Assembly: GCA_964555935.1 (NCBI GenBank)
Contig: CAZKUN010000003.1
Location: 1-64,000, forward strand
DNA: 64,000 nucleotides
Direction: 5' to 3'
DNA from: CAZKUN01 sp964555935
Lineage (GTDB): Bacteria; Armatimonadota; Zipacnadia; Zipacnadales; VGFC01
Shown: positions 35,524-43,317 of the stretch, in pieces
Position numbering within the stretch: position 1 is the stretch's first letter
How the letters are laid out: every line of letters begins with the position of its first letter
The notes under the pieces: generated by a model
Told to the model about the DNA's origin: nothing
Seen by the model: the letters and a program-made list of their open reading frames with translations, nothing else
Database searches by the model: none
Made by a program: the position numbers and the translations under genes

Positions 35524-35582
35524 CTGAATTCGGTGCCGCGCATGTAGGCTGGTCCGATGTCCCGCGGCTGGAGACGTTGCCC

Positions 35583-36404
35583 ATGATAGTTGCGTGCTCT
35601 ACGGCAGCCTTCGGGGACCGGCCCCCGGCTGAAGTATTCGAAAAACTCGCGCGCATCGGCTACCAAGCGGTCGAACTCTCCGCAGCCCCGGGCCATCCCT
35701 GTCACCCGGACGCGTGTGACCCGTCGGCCGCTGACGAAATCGGCGCGCTGGCCCGCGGACAGGGCCTGGCCATCACGGCGCTACATACCCCGATAACCTG
35801 GGCCGGCCGAGGCGGCACGACCTCCGATGCCCTGGATGCGATCAACCGCGCCGCGCTCACCGCATCCCGTCTCGGGGCGCCGCTGCTCTGCACGACCACG
35901 GGCGCGTACCCTCCCCAGTGTGACCGCTTTGAGGCCTGGGACGCCGTCCGGTCCGGGATACTCCACGCGGCGGACCACGCCGAATCGCTTGGCATCGAGC
36001 TATGCGTCGAGCCGCACGTCGGGCACATGTGCATGACCTGGGAGTCAACGATCAAGCTGATCCGCGAGGTGGGCAGCGCGAATCTGCGCGTCTGCTTCGA
36101 TGCAGGGCACTTCCTCGTGCTTGGCCTGAATCATAGCGCCGCCCTCGAGCGGCTCGCTCCCCGTATCGCGCACGTGCATCTCCGTGACTTCGTCCTCCGT
36201 CGCCCGCCTCTATGCGAGTTGCGCGAGCCGCGAGGCAACGCGACCCAGGTGGCCATCGGCGACGGTGACCTCTCACTTGTCGAACACCTTGAGCATCTCG
36301 AAAGTGTCGGCTATTCAGGGGCGCTTTCCATCATGCTTCCCGAGACCGACGTTGACGAAGCCTTGGTGCGTGCGTCGGCAAACCTGGCGTCGGCGCTGGC
36401 GTAG
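35583..36404 (+). CDS. Sugar phosphate isomerase/epimerase (TIM barrel)
   Basis: ATG 35583 follows GGAG; the product has 273 residues. It begins MIVACSTAAFGDRPPAEVFE and has the metal-ligand strands IELCVEPHVGHM, LRVCFDAGHFL and IAHVHLRDFV. The Glu, Asp and His ligands of the family are present. It is 59 bp from the divergent cpsB-like gene and 44 bp ahead of the GATase gene, so it probably leads an operon with the GATase and the Nudix hydrolase. Confidence 0.87.
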   Translation: MIVACSTAAFGDRPPAEVFEKLARIGYQAVELSAAPGHPCHPDACDPSAADEIGALARGQGLAITALHTPITWAGRGGTTSDALDAINRAALTASRLGAPLLCTTTGAYPPQCDRFEAWDAVRSGILHAADHAESLGIELCVEPHVGHMCMTWESTIKLIREVGSANLRVCFDAGHFLVLGLNHSAALERLAPRIAHVHLRDFVLRRPPLCELREPRGNATQVAIGDGDLSLVEHLEHLESVGYSGALSIMLPETDVDEALVRASANLASALA

Positions 36405-36448
36405 CCGGAGGCGCCTCGCGCCCGGACAGCGATGTCGGAGGGGACCTC

Positions 36449-37159
36449 ATGGTTCTATTCGTCGTGTTCGCCGGCGATAACGAAATCGATGATGCCGGGA
36501 AGAGCTACTTCAGACAGAAGCTGCGCTTCGAGCAACTCTCCGGCGAGCCGTGTCTGCTCGTCCGTTACATGGACTTCGACCCCAGGCTGATGGCCGAACT
36601 CCAGCCCAGCGCCGTCATCATGAGCGGCTTCGGTCGGGGGTTTGATACATTCGAGCGCAAGCACCTCGTCGGCATGAACGATGTGGTCAAGAAGACCGAC
36701 GTTCCCGTCCTCGGGATCTGCGGCAGCCACCAGATGATCGCCATGATGCACCTCCACAACGTCCGCCGCGACACCGAGTATGAAGACCTCCCGATGCGCA
36801 AGCTCCGCCCGGGCGAGCCCGACCTCCAGCCCGGCTACCACCCGGGACAGTTCAAGGAGACGGGCTTCCACCACATCCGTATCGTGCAGGACGACCCGCT
36901 CTTCCGGGGCTTCAAAGGCTCGCTTACCTGCCTGCAGTCACACTATTGCGAAGTGAAGCGCATGCCCAAGGGCTTTGAGCTGCTCGCGTCGACCGACGAG
37001 TGCGAGATTCAAGCATACCGAGACGCCGACCGCCCGATCTACGGTGTGCAATTCCACCCCGAGGGTTACGTCGACGCATACCAGGACGGGAAGAAGCTGC
37101 TCGAAAACTTCTTCCGCCTGGCCCCGACAAAGCGGTTCGCGAAGGGATCCCGCAAATGA
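36449..37159 (+). CDS. Class I glutamine amidotransferase-like protein
   Basis: A 236-residue stand-alone class I GATase domain after GAGGGGACC. The nucleophile elbow is LGICGSHQMI (Cys near 91) and the His-Glu pair is in VQFHPEGYV near 201-203, so the triad is intact. There is no synthetase domain. Similar stand-alone proteins hydrolyse gamma-glutamyl compounds or act on unknown substrates. Its stop overlaps the Nudix start (ATGA). Confidence 0.88.
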   Translation: MVLFVVFAGDNEIDDAGKSYFRQKLRFEQLSGEPCLLVRYMDFDPRLMAELQPSAVIMSGFGRGFDTFERKHLVGMNDVVKKTDVPVLGICGSHQMIAMMHLHNVRRDTEYEDLPMRKLRPGEPDLQPGYHPGQFKETGFHHIRIVQDDPLFRGFKGSLTCLQSHYCEVKRMPKGFELLASTDECEIQAYRDADRPIYGVQFHPEGYVDAYQDGKKLLENFFRLAPTKRFAKGSRK

Positions 37160-37704
37160 CCGAAGCCCCAAAGACCCACCCGTCGCAGAAGCTGCTCGCC
37201 TCCAACGAGCTGCACCAGGGCTACAGAATCACGGTCCGCCTCGACACCCTCGAGTTGGAGGACGGCACTGAGGTGACGCGCGATGTCATCGTCCATCCTG
37301 GCGCCGTGGGCATCGTCCCCGTATTGCCCGATGGCTCGGTCATTCTCATCCGGCAGTGGCGTCACGCGCCCGCGACGGAACTCCTTGAGATCCCCGCCGG
37401 CACCCTCGAGCCCGGGGAACCACCTATTGAAACAGCACGGCGCGAGTTGATCGAGGAAACGGGCTACGAGGCGGGGAGCATGGAACCGGTGACGTCGTTC
37501 TACACGACGCCGGGCTTCACCGACGAGGTCCTTCATGTCTTCATCGCACGAGATCTCAAGGCCGTCCCGATGGACCTGGACGATGGCGAGATCATCGAAC
37601 CGATCACCGTCGGACGGGCCGAGGCGATGGCGATGTGTCGCGACGGGCGCATCCAGGACGCGAAGACGATGATTGGGCTGCTGATGACCGACCAGCCCCA
37701 GTAG
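37156..37704 (+). CDS. Nudix hydrolase, ADP-ribose pyrophosphatase type
   Basis: The ATG at 37156 overlaps the GATase stop (ATGA); the protein has 182 residues. The Nudix box is complete: GTLEPGEPPIETARRELIEE followed by TGY. The VLIRQWRHAP strand and the SFYTTPGFTDEVLHVF segment are as in NudF-type ADP-ribose/ADP-sugar pyrophosphatases. It should remove ADP-ribose or nucleotide sugars. Coupling to the GATase is not typical and may point to a nucleotide-linked pathway. Confidence 0.92.
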   Translation: MTEAPKTHPSQKLLASNELHQGYRITVRLDTLELEDGTEVTRDVIVHPGAVGIVPVLPDGSVILIRQWRHAPATELLEIPAGTLEPGEPPIETARRELIEETGYEAGSMEPVTSFYTTPGFTDEVLHVFIARDLKAVPMDLDDGEIIEPITVGRAEAMAMCRDGRIQDAKTMIGLLMTDQPQ

Positions 37705-37722
37705 GCAATGCGAAGCCAGTTG

Positions 37723-38745
37723 CTACGTCGCCGTCACGCTTGCCCTGAGCCACGCCGTCCGTTTCCCGCGCGCGGGTAGGCGTAGCTCGGTGCCCTGTTC
37801 GACGGAGTTGTGCAGCATCGCCGGCCATGAGCTGAATGGCTCCAGCGCAAGCGAGTTTTGCCTTCCCCACGCCCAGAAACCCTTGTTGCCGCCGTACTCC
37901 ATGTAGAGCCAGCAGTGGCGGAACGTCTCGACATCGAAGTCCATGCGGAAGGTCACGTCGCGCGCGCGGTTGTGGATCTCCGCCCAGCCCTCGGCCAGCT
38001 CCGTGAGGTAGACCATGTCCGAGATCCCACTCCCACGCGCGGGGACTTGGGCCAGATCAACCGCGCTGCCGTCTCGCCCGCGACCGACGGACCATGGGAA
38101 GCGCTGCCCAGGATCGAATCGGCTCACCTCGTCGACGCCCAGGTCGCTGATGACCTCACACTCGGGCATCCGGATGACGGCATCCTTGTTGGCGAACCTC
38201 GAGCTGAAGGACGGGTGGTGCCCCCACATCAGCGGCATCTCCACCTCGCCCTCGTTTGTCACCGTCTCGCTGATCTCCAGCGCCGGCTCGCCCCGCTGGA
38301 GGGTGAGCGTTTTCTCCAGCAGGAACGGCGTGCGGATGCAGCGGACCCAGAGCTTCACGCTCACGCAGTCAACGCCGTCATCGATGATCTGATGCTGCCA
38401 CGGCAGCGACCAGACTTCGCTGTGCAGGCCCATGTGCGCGCCTTCGTGTTCCGTCACGCGACCTCCGTTGGGCAGGACTTCCTGCCAGCCTCCCTCTTGG
38501 TAATCCAGGAACGGGCCATTCGGGTCGGCGGCGCTATCGAGCCACGGCTGTCGGCGCACGCCCAGCGGCGACCGCCAGAGCAAGTCGAGGTCCTGGGGCT
38601 TGTAGAGGAACTCGAAGATATCCGTGCCCTTGTCGAGCAGGATCGAGATGCGAAGGATGTCGTTCTCCATCACGAGCGTCTTCAGCCCGCGGTAGGTCCA
38701 CTCGTCGCTGATCCGGCATCCGTAGTTGCGTTCATGCGTATGCAT
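37723..38745 (-). CDS. Aldose 1-epimerase-like (galactose-mutarotase fold) protein
   Basis: The ATG at 38745 after CAGGAG gives 340 residues. The protein has the beta-supersandwich pattern of the mutarotase fold: LRISILLDKGTDIFEFLYK near the start, EVLPNGG, HMGLHSEVWSLPW, PLMWGHHPSFSS and a late NSLALEPFSSWP. This resembles the DUF4432/aldose-epimerase-like group acting on sugars. His residues are at the expected positions. It is convergent with the Nudix gene, 18 bp apart, and is the last of a minus-strand series. Confidence 0.8.
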   Translation of the reverse strand: MHTHERNYGCRISDEWTYRGLKTLVMENDILRISILLDKGTDIFEFLYKPQDLDLLWRSPLGVRRQPWLDSAADPNGPFLDYQEGGWQEVLPNGGRVTEHEGAHMGLHSEVWSLPWQHQIIDDGVDCVSVKLWVRCIRTPFLLEKTLTLQRGEPALEISETVTNEGEVEMPLMWGHHPSFSSRFANKDAVIRMPECEVISDLGVDEVSRFDPGQRFPWSVGRGRDGSAVDLAQVPARGSGISDMVYLTELAEGWAEIHNRARDVTFRMDFDVETFRHCWLYMEYGGNKGFWAWGRQNSLALEPFSSWPAMLHNSVEQGTELRLPARGKRTAWLRASVTAT

Positions 38746-38804
38746 TGCGGTTCGCTCCTGTTCGGCGGTGACTCGCGGTCGGGGCAATTCACCCGGCCGG
38801 CAGC

Positions 38805-39863
38805 TTAGTCCTCCGCATGCGTCTCATCGGCCGACGTCCTCGACGGTCGATCGGGCAGACAGATGAACACCCGCCCATCGCGCTCCGCTTCGGCCAATCG
38901 CTCAGCCGCCAGCAGGCAGAAGTCCGGTGACATGTCGATGCCGATGGCGCGCCGCCCCAGCCGTTTCGCCGCAACGCACGTGGCCCCGGTTCCGCTGAAT
39001 GGATCCAGCACAGTGTCGCCCTCAAACCCCTCAGCCGCGGCAAACGTGTACATGGCGATCAGCCGATTCGCCAGGGCCTCCGGGAACGGCGCGGGGTGGC
39101 CGGCCCGACGGATGTCCTCGGGGTAGAGATGCCAGATCTGCCGCGTGAGGTTCAGCCACTGGGCCTCCGTCAGCCGACTGGCTTCCTTCACCTCGGCCGG
39201 CAGTCGCCGCGGCTGGCCCGGCTTGACGTACACGCTGATGAACTCGGTGGTATTCTGCTCGAAGAGATTCGGCGGGAACGGGTACGAGCCGAACATCTTC
39301 TCCGTGGTCTGCTTCTGCCAGATATAGAGGCTGAACCGCTCGAGCGCAAGCTCCCGCAGGATGGTGGCCTCGATGTCGTTGTTCAGGTTCTTCAGATGCC
39401 GCGTGTGCTGCTCGGGCATGACGGCCTTGGGGATGGGCAGTATCGGCGTGTTGATGCACAGCTTCCCGTTCGGGATCAGCACCCGCTCGCAGGCCCGCCA
39501 GACGCGAAGCAAGTCGCCCAGGTACTCCTCATACGAGCCCGCGCCGATCTGACCCTCATACCCGTAGTCAACGAAGTTCCAGTATGGGGGGCTGGTGATG
39601 ATACATGCGATCGAGGCCTCGGGCAGCGCGTTCAGCGCCGCCAGGGCATCCGCGCAGATCACGCGGTCCCCGGCCTCGCCGTCCGTCGCCCCCTCCCGCC
39701 AATCGAGAACGCCCGCCTCCATCAGGCGGGCGTTCGTGACTGCATCGGTGGACACATACCGGCGCATGAACGGCTCGTCAGCAGTGGGTGAGAGAAGCTG
39801 CGCGCTGCCCTTCGCAACCGCGGCCTCCCGTCTCTCGCCCGCCTTCTTACGCTTCCGAGCCAT
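38805..39863 (-). CDS. DNA methyltransferase, N4/N6 beta class, orphan
   Basis: A 352-residue methyltransferase. Motif IV is TSPPYW at residues 90-95, and motif I (VLDPFSGTGATCVAAKRLG) follows near 285, so the order is IV then I, as in the beta class. SPPY is more usual in N4-cytosine enzymes than DPPY. The central part, with QTTEKMFGSYPFPPNLFEQN, probably forms the target recognition region. No restriction endonuclease is adjacent. It is in a minus-strand run with genes of unrelated or unknown function. Confidence 0.9.
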   Translation of the reverse strand: MARKRKKAGERREAAVAKGSAQLLSPTADEPFMRRYVSTDAVTNARLMEAGVLDWREGATDGEAGDRVICADALAALNALPEASIACIITSPPYWNFVDYGYEGQIGAGSYEEYLGDLLRVWRACERVLIPNGKLCINTPILPIPKAVMPEQHTRHLKNLNNDIEATILRELALERFSLYIWQKQTTEKMFGSYPFPPNLFEQNTTEFISVYVKPGQPRRLPAEVKEASRLTEAQWLNLTRQIWHLYPEDIRRAGHPAPFPEALANRLIAMYTFAAAEGFEGDTVLDPFSGTGATCVAAKRLGRRAIGIDMSPDFCLLAAERLAEAERDGRVFICLPDRPSRTSADETHAED

Positions 39864-39872
39864 GGCGCCCCG

Positions 39873-41084
39873 TTAGTACGTCTCCAGCTTCGCAATTCTC
39901 CGTTCGACGTATCCAAGCGCCGCCTTGAAGCACTTCAGCGTCCGCCCCATCTCGCCAAGGAACTCGCCACTCAACTCGTGCCCGCTCAGCCACGCCCACG
40001 AGCCGTCGTCGTCCTCGCCTGTCATCATCTCAGGCACGTTCCCCGCGCCGTCGTAGGCAATTCTGTCCCATGCGCCCGAATCCGTCAGCGGGTAGTACAG
40101 GATCTCCCACCCTCCGGTCTTCGTCTGGGAGTTGAGGAACGTAATGTCCGCGCAATTCGAGGCCATGATGCGGTGACACGGGTGACCCGTTGCCAGGTAA
40201 AGCTCCGCCGCGCCCCAGCCGACCTTGCAGTAACTCGGCCAGCGCAGGCCCTCGGGATTGCACCGCTCAGTGAAATCGGCCAGCTTCTTCGCCGCGTTCA
40301 GGTACTTCTCGCCATGGCCCGCCAAGTACAAGTCGGCCAGCGCCGCCATCGAGCAGCCCATGTGGTAGAAGTGCTGCTTGTTGCCGACCGTATCGACGCG
40401 GCAGTTCACGGCCTGCCCGTCAGGCGACTCCGTGATCAGCTTACCCTTCTCGATGTCGTACGAGTAGTAGAAGCAACCCGGATCGTCGTTCATGCTCTCT
40501 TCGTTGAGGTCGACGAGCATGCACATGAAGTCGCCGCTCTTCTTCGCCGCCTCATCCAGCCCCGCCGGCAGCGCCCACTCGCAGAAGAAGCTCGCCAGTA
40601 GCGGATTCAGCGTGGTCTTCAGCTCCGGGTCATCCGGATGGCCGTAGCACCCGCCCGTCTCGTGCTGGTAAGTGCAGATCAGCTCGCGAAGCTCATCGGA
40701 GCAGTACGCCGGGTGGTTCATCGCCTCGGCGACCTTGCCGAAGGTCAGGAACCGATACACCCGTTGCGCCTCGCGGTTGAAGTCAGGCTCTTCCTCGAAG
40801 TAATACTGGCCGAGAGAGCGCTTGGCGTTCGCGTCGAGCCAGTCGAGCATCCGCCAGACTTCCTCAAACCGCGCATCCTCGTACAGCCCCCACGTGACCT
40901 TGTGGTTGTAGCTCACGTCGGGATCGCGCATGATCGGGCCGTCGGGGCCGAATTCGCTAATCAACCAGTTCGCGCCGCGCGCCATGCCCAGCGTCATCCG
41001 CTGGACCGAGATCTCCAGCGCGCGCTGCTCTTCCTGAAGCATGTACAGATCCATCTCTTCGATGTGCGTCATCACGTCAGCCAT
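39873..41084 (-). CDS. Hypothetical protein with six-hairpin (alpha/alpha) barrel features
   Basis: The ATG at 41084 follows GGAGGGG and overlaps the stop of the upstream gene by 8 bp; the product has 403 residues. It is rich in aromatic residues and paired helices: GKVAEAMNHPAYCSDELREL, QHETGGCYGHP, SMAALADLYLAGHGEKYLNA, KVGWGAAELYLATG. This is the pattern of six-hairpin glycosidase or terpene-cyclase-like barrels. No catalytic motif is secure, so I give no function. Confidence 0.62.
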   Translation of the reverse strand: MADVMTHIEEMDLYMLQEEQRALEISVQRMTLGMARGANWLISEFGPDGPIMRDPDVSYNHKVTWGLYEDARFEEVWRMLDWLDANAKRSLGQYYFEEEPDFNREAQRVYRFLTFGKVAEAMNHPAYCSDELRELICTYQHETGGCYGHPDDPELKTTLNPLLASFFCEWALPAGLDEAAKKSGDFMCMLVDLNEESMNDDPGCFYYSYDIEKGKLITESPDGQAVNCRVDTVGNKQHFYHMGCSMAALADLYLAGHGEKYLNAAKKLADFTERCNPEGLRWPSYCKVGWGAAELYLATGHPCHRIMASNCADITFLNSQTKTGGWEILYYPLTDSGAWDRIAYDGAGNVPEMMTGEDDDGSWAWLSGHELSGEFLGEMGRTLKCFKAALGYVERRIAKLETY

Positions 41085-41403
41085 TGCTAAGCCCCTCCGA
41101 CTCGTTATCCTTCTCGACACGGACCTGGCCCGTCTTGATGTTCACTTCCCACACGCGGTCGCAGTCCGGGCAAATCCACCGCCCGTGATGCCAGCTCAAC
41201 AGCAGCCTGCGGCCCCACGACACGCACGTTAGGCCCGCGAGCATCCCCAACGCGATCTCCCAGCCACCCTCCGCAAGACCATACAGCGCCACGAGGATGC
41301 CCATGGCGATGAACAGCCCCGCGCCGGGAATGTAGGCCCATGCCACGGGCCTCGACCAGGCGATGTTGGGTGAATCGCACTTCGGGCATGCCGTCAGTTC
41401 CAC
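41077..41403 (-). CDS. Small membrane protein with a zinc ribbon split around a TM hairpin
   Basis: A GTG start at 41403 after GAGG gives 108 residues. CPKC at 6-9 and CPDC near 77-80 are the two knuckles of a zinc ribbon. Between them are two membrane segments (YIPGAGLFIAMGILVALYGL and ALGMLAGLTCVSWG). If both knuckles bind one zinc, both ends must be on the same side of the membrane. The 3' end overlaps the next gene by 8 bp. The family is not recognised. Confidence 0.65.
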   Translation of the reverse strand: MELTACPKCDSPNIAWSRPVAWAYIPGAGLFIAMGILVALYGLAEGGWEIALGMLAGLTCVSWGRRLLLSWHHGRWICPDCDRVWEVNIKTGQVRVEKDNESEGLSNG

Positions 41404-41477
41404 ACTGCCACCTCAGAGGTCCTCAACCGACAGTCCCGTCAATACCCCGTCCCATGCACTGCACAGGTCTCGTCCAG

Positions 41478-42263
41478 TCAGAATTCCATCTGCATTTGGT
41501 CCTGTTTGGGCGGCCAAAACACGCCCAGTACGTACCATGCATTTGGGTGCCTCTTCATGTTGCCCATGAAGAAATGGGTGTCGACGTTCGGGCCACACAG
41601 CCGCCCGTGGAACGTCTCCCTCACAGCCGATAGGGCTGCGTCGGTCCCGCAGTCGCGGTTGACCTTGGCGTAAAGGGCGCCGAGTTCCCAATCATCGATC
41701 ATGGAGTGGTGCCCTTTGCACCGCTCGTCCGCACACCGAAAGCGGTATCGGAAACGGTACGGAATCTTAGGCAGGGGCGTGATCTGTGGCCCCATGAGCT
41801 TCCCTTGGCGTAGCGACGCCAACTGTTTGGGGTCCCACTCGTCATCGCACGGCGTGATGGTGAGGGCCGTGACCTCGGCCGGACGAACCACGCCCAGCGA
41901 TGTCTTGTGCTCGCGTTGTTTGTCCCACAGGTCTTTCACGGATTCTGATAGGTGTTCGAGAACTATGTCTTTGCGCGCGGCCCATCCCATCTCCGTACCA
42001 AGCTTCTGGCCAGTTGGTCGTAGCGACTCGATGTTCGGGCGGTAGCTCTCGGGTCGCCAGTCCTTAGGATTCCTAGTGGCGTCCACTTCGATCCACTGGT
42101 ACTTCGCGTATTGCTGGCTGTCCGACAGGAAACGGAATGGTACGGGATACAGGCGCACGAGCCTACCATCCTCGGTGACGCCAGCCGTGCAGACGATCTC
42201 TTCGTAGCTATGAGACGGTTGCGGGTACGTCTTTACCGTGATCAGTACCTTCAGCCTCTCCAA
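41478..42263 (-). CDS. Conserved hypothetical protein, partner of the DUF488 gene
   Basis: A TTG start at 42263 after GAGGGAT gives 261 residues beginning with KVLITVKTYPQPSHSYEEIV. Conserved-looking features are GRLVRLYPVPFRFL, WIEVDATRNPKDWRPESYRP, a Cys/His group RCADERCKGHHSMIDDWELG and a late HFFMGNMKRHPNAWYVLGVF. The Cys and His residues could bind metal and the Asp/Glu after them could be catalytic. It starts 9 bp after the stop of the DUF488-domain gene, so the two form one unit. The function is unknown. Confidence 0.72.
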   Translation of the reverse strand: MERLKVLITVKTYPQPSHSYEEIVCTAGVTEDGRLVRLYPVPFRFLSDSQQYAKYQWIEVDATRNPKDWRPESYRPNIESLRPTGQKLGTEMGWAARKDIVLEHLSESVKDLWDKQREHKTSLGVVRPAEVTALTITPCDDEWDPKQLASLRQGKLMGPQITPLPKIPYRFRYRFRCADERCKGHHSMIDDWELGALYAKVNRDCGTDAALSAVRETFHGRLCGPNVDTHFFMGNMKRHPNAWYVLGVFWPPKQDQMQMEF

Positions 42264-42272
42264 ACCAATCCC

Positions 42273-43142
42273 TCACAGGTGGGTCACCCCGAGCCCAGCG
42301 ACGTCGTTGACGGCCGTCGCCAACACGCTCCGGTGACAGTCGGTTGCTTCGCTCTCCATGCACATCAACGCCAAGGGTGCGTCAGTCATCAGGGCGGCTA
42401 CTTGTGCGACTGAATCGGTCTGCGTCTCATCGAGCCACTCACCGTACTGCTCAAGCAGCGCTGAACGCTTGGCCGTGGAGCCTATGTCCTGCCGGGCCTC
42501 ACTCGGGATCCCGAGTTCTGGCATCGCGACGTACTGCAGCCCCAACTCGCCGAGGTTTCGCTCGAGCGTCGTCCCGGCAAACCCATACACGCGCGATCTC
42601 GGGGAGCTGCGCACGTCAATGACGCCAGCCAGCTCCCGCTCCAGCAACAGGTACAGGAAGCCATCGAGATTCCGTCCAGCATAGCCCAATGTGTAGACAG
42701 CAGGCTCCGCCAGACCTCTCTGAGGTATGTGTTCCGCCAACTCGGGTCGCTCCGTGAGCATGGCGAACCAATCATACCGCGAGTACACGTCGGCCATCAG
42801 CTCGTCAGGGGAATGTTGCCCGTACTTGCCGACCACTTCGCGCACGGCGTCCAAAGCTGTACTGGACCCAGGGGCGTCACCTTCGCAAAGGACAAACGCC
42901 CCCTCGGCCTGCTGGACGACACCCATGCTCTCCAACTTGCGGAGATCATGGTACGCTACGAATGAGAACGGCCCGTACCGGTAGGGGACAAACTCATACG
43001 GGCACTCACTGATGCCCCAGTCCGTCTCCTGGGACAGCAGGAACAGCCATTTCATGAAGGAGATGCGCGGGGCCGTCCCGCCAGCCTCTTGAAGCAGCGT
43101 CACGAGCAGCTTCTGCCGGTTGTTCAGTTTGGGTGGTGTCAC
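42273..43142 (-). CDS. DUF488 protein with an N-terminal SocA/Panacea-like domain
   Basis: I choose GTG 43142 (GGAG upstream), giving 289 residues; the frame is open further but lacks character. Residues ~5-105 resemble the Panacea (DUF4065/SocA-like) fold: ISFMKWLFLLSQE and YEFVPYRYGPFSFVAYHDLR. Residues ~150-289 are a DUF488 domain: VYTLGYAGRNLDGFLYLLLE, GVIDVRSSPRSRVYGF, LGLQYVAMPELGIP, and a C-terminal Cys/His segment LMCMESEATDCHRS. DUF488 is widespread and without settled function; Panacea domains neutralise toxins. The fusion plus the adjacent partner gene suggests a two-gene module. It is divergent from mgtE. Confidence 0.78.
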   Translation of the reverse strand: MTPPKLNNRQKLLVTLLQEAGGTAPRISFMKWLFLLSQETDWGISECPYEFVPYRYGPFSFVAYHDLRKLESMGVVQQAEGAFVLCEGDAPGSSTALDAVREVVGKYGQHSPDELMADVYSRYDWFAMLTERPELAEHIPQRGLAEPAVYTLGYAGRNLDGFLYLLLERELAGVIDVRSSPRSRVYGFAGTTLERNLGELGLQYVAMPELGIPSEARQDIGSTAKRSALLEQYGEWLDETQTDSVAQVAALMTDAPLALMCMESEATDCHRSVLATAVNDVAGLGVTHL

Positions 43143-43317
43143 GATGGCGGCTCCGTCGAGACAACAGGTGTGGGCTGAGGTGCGAGTTTGCCTCACAGAC
43201 AATGTACTCCTTCTCGCGGGACGTGTCCATGCAGGCGCATCTGCCCTCTCCATCGAAACTCTTGGTATTGTCCCCGCGCTAGACGGTTCGTAGCGCAATC
43301 CCGATGGGAGTAGTCCG

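Noticed and set aside
38805..43142. Restriction-modification system around the DNA methyltransferase
   Set aside because: None of the neighbouring products has a nuclease motif (PD-ExK, HNH, GIY-YIG) that I can see.
43143..43317. Possible M-box magnesium riboswitch before mgtE
   Set aside because: The conserved M-box sequence was not found by eye in the 175-bp gap.
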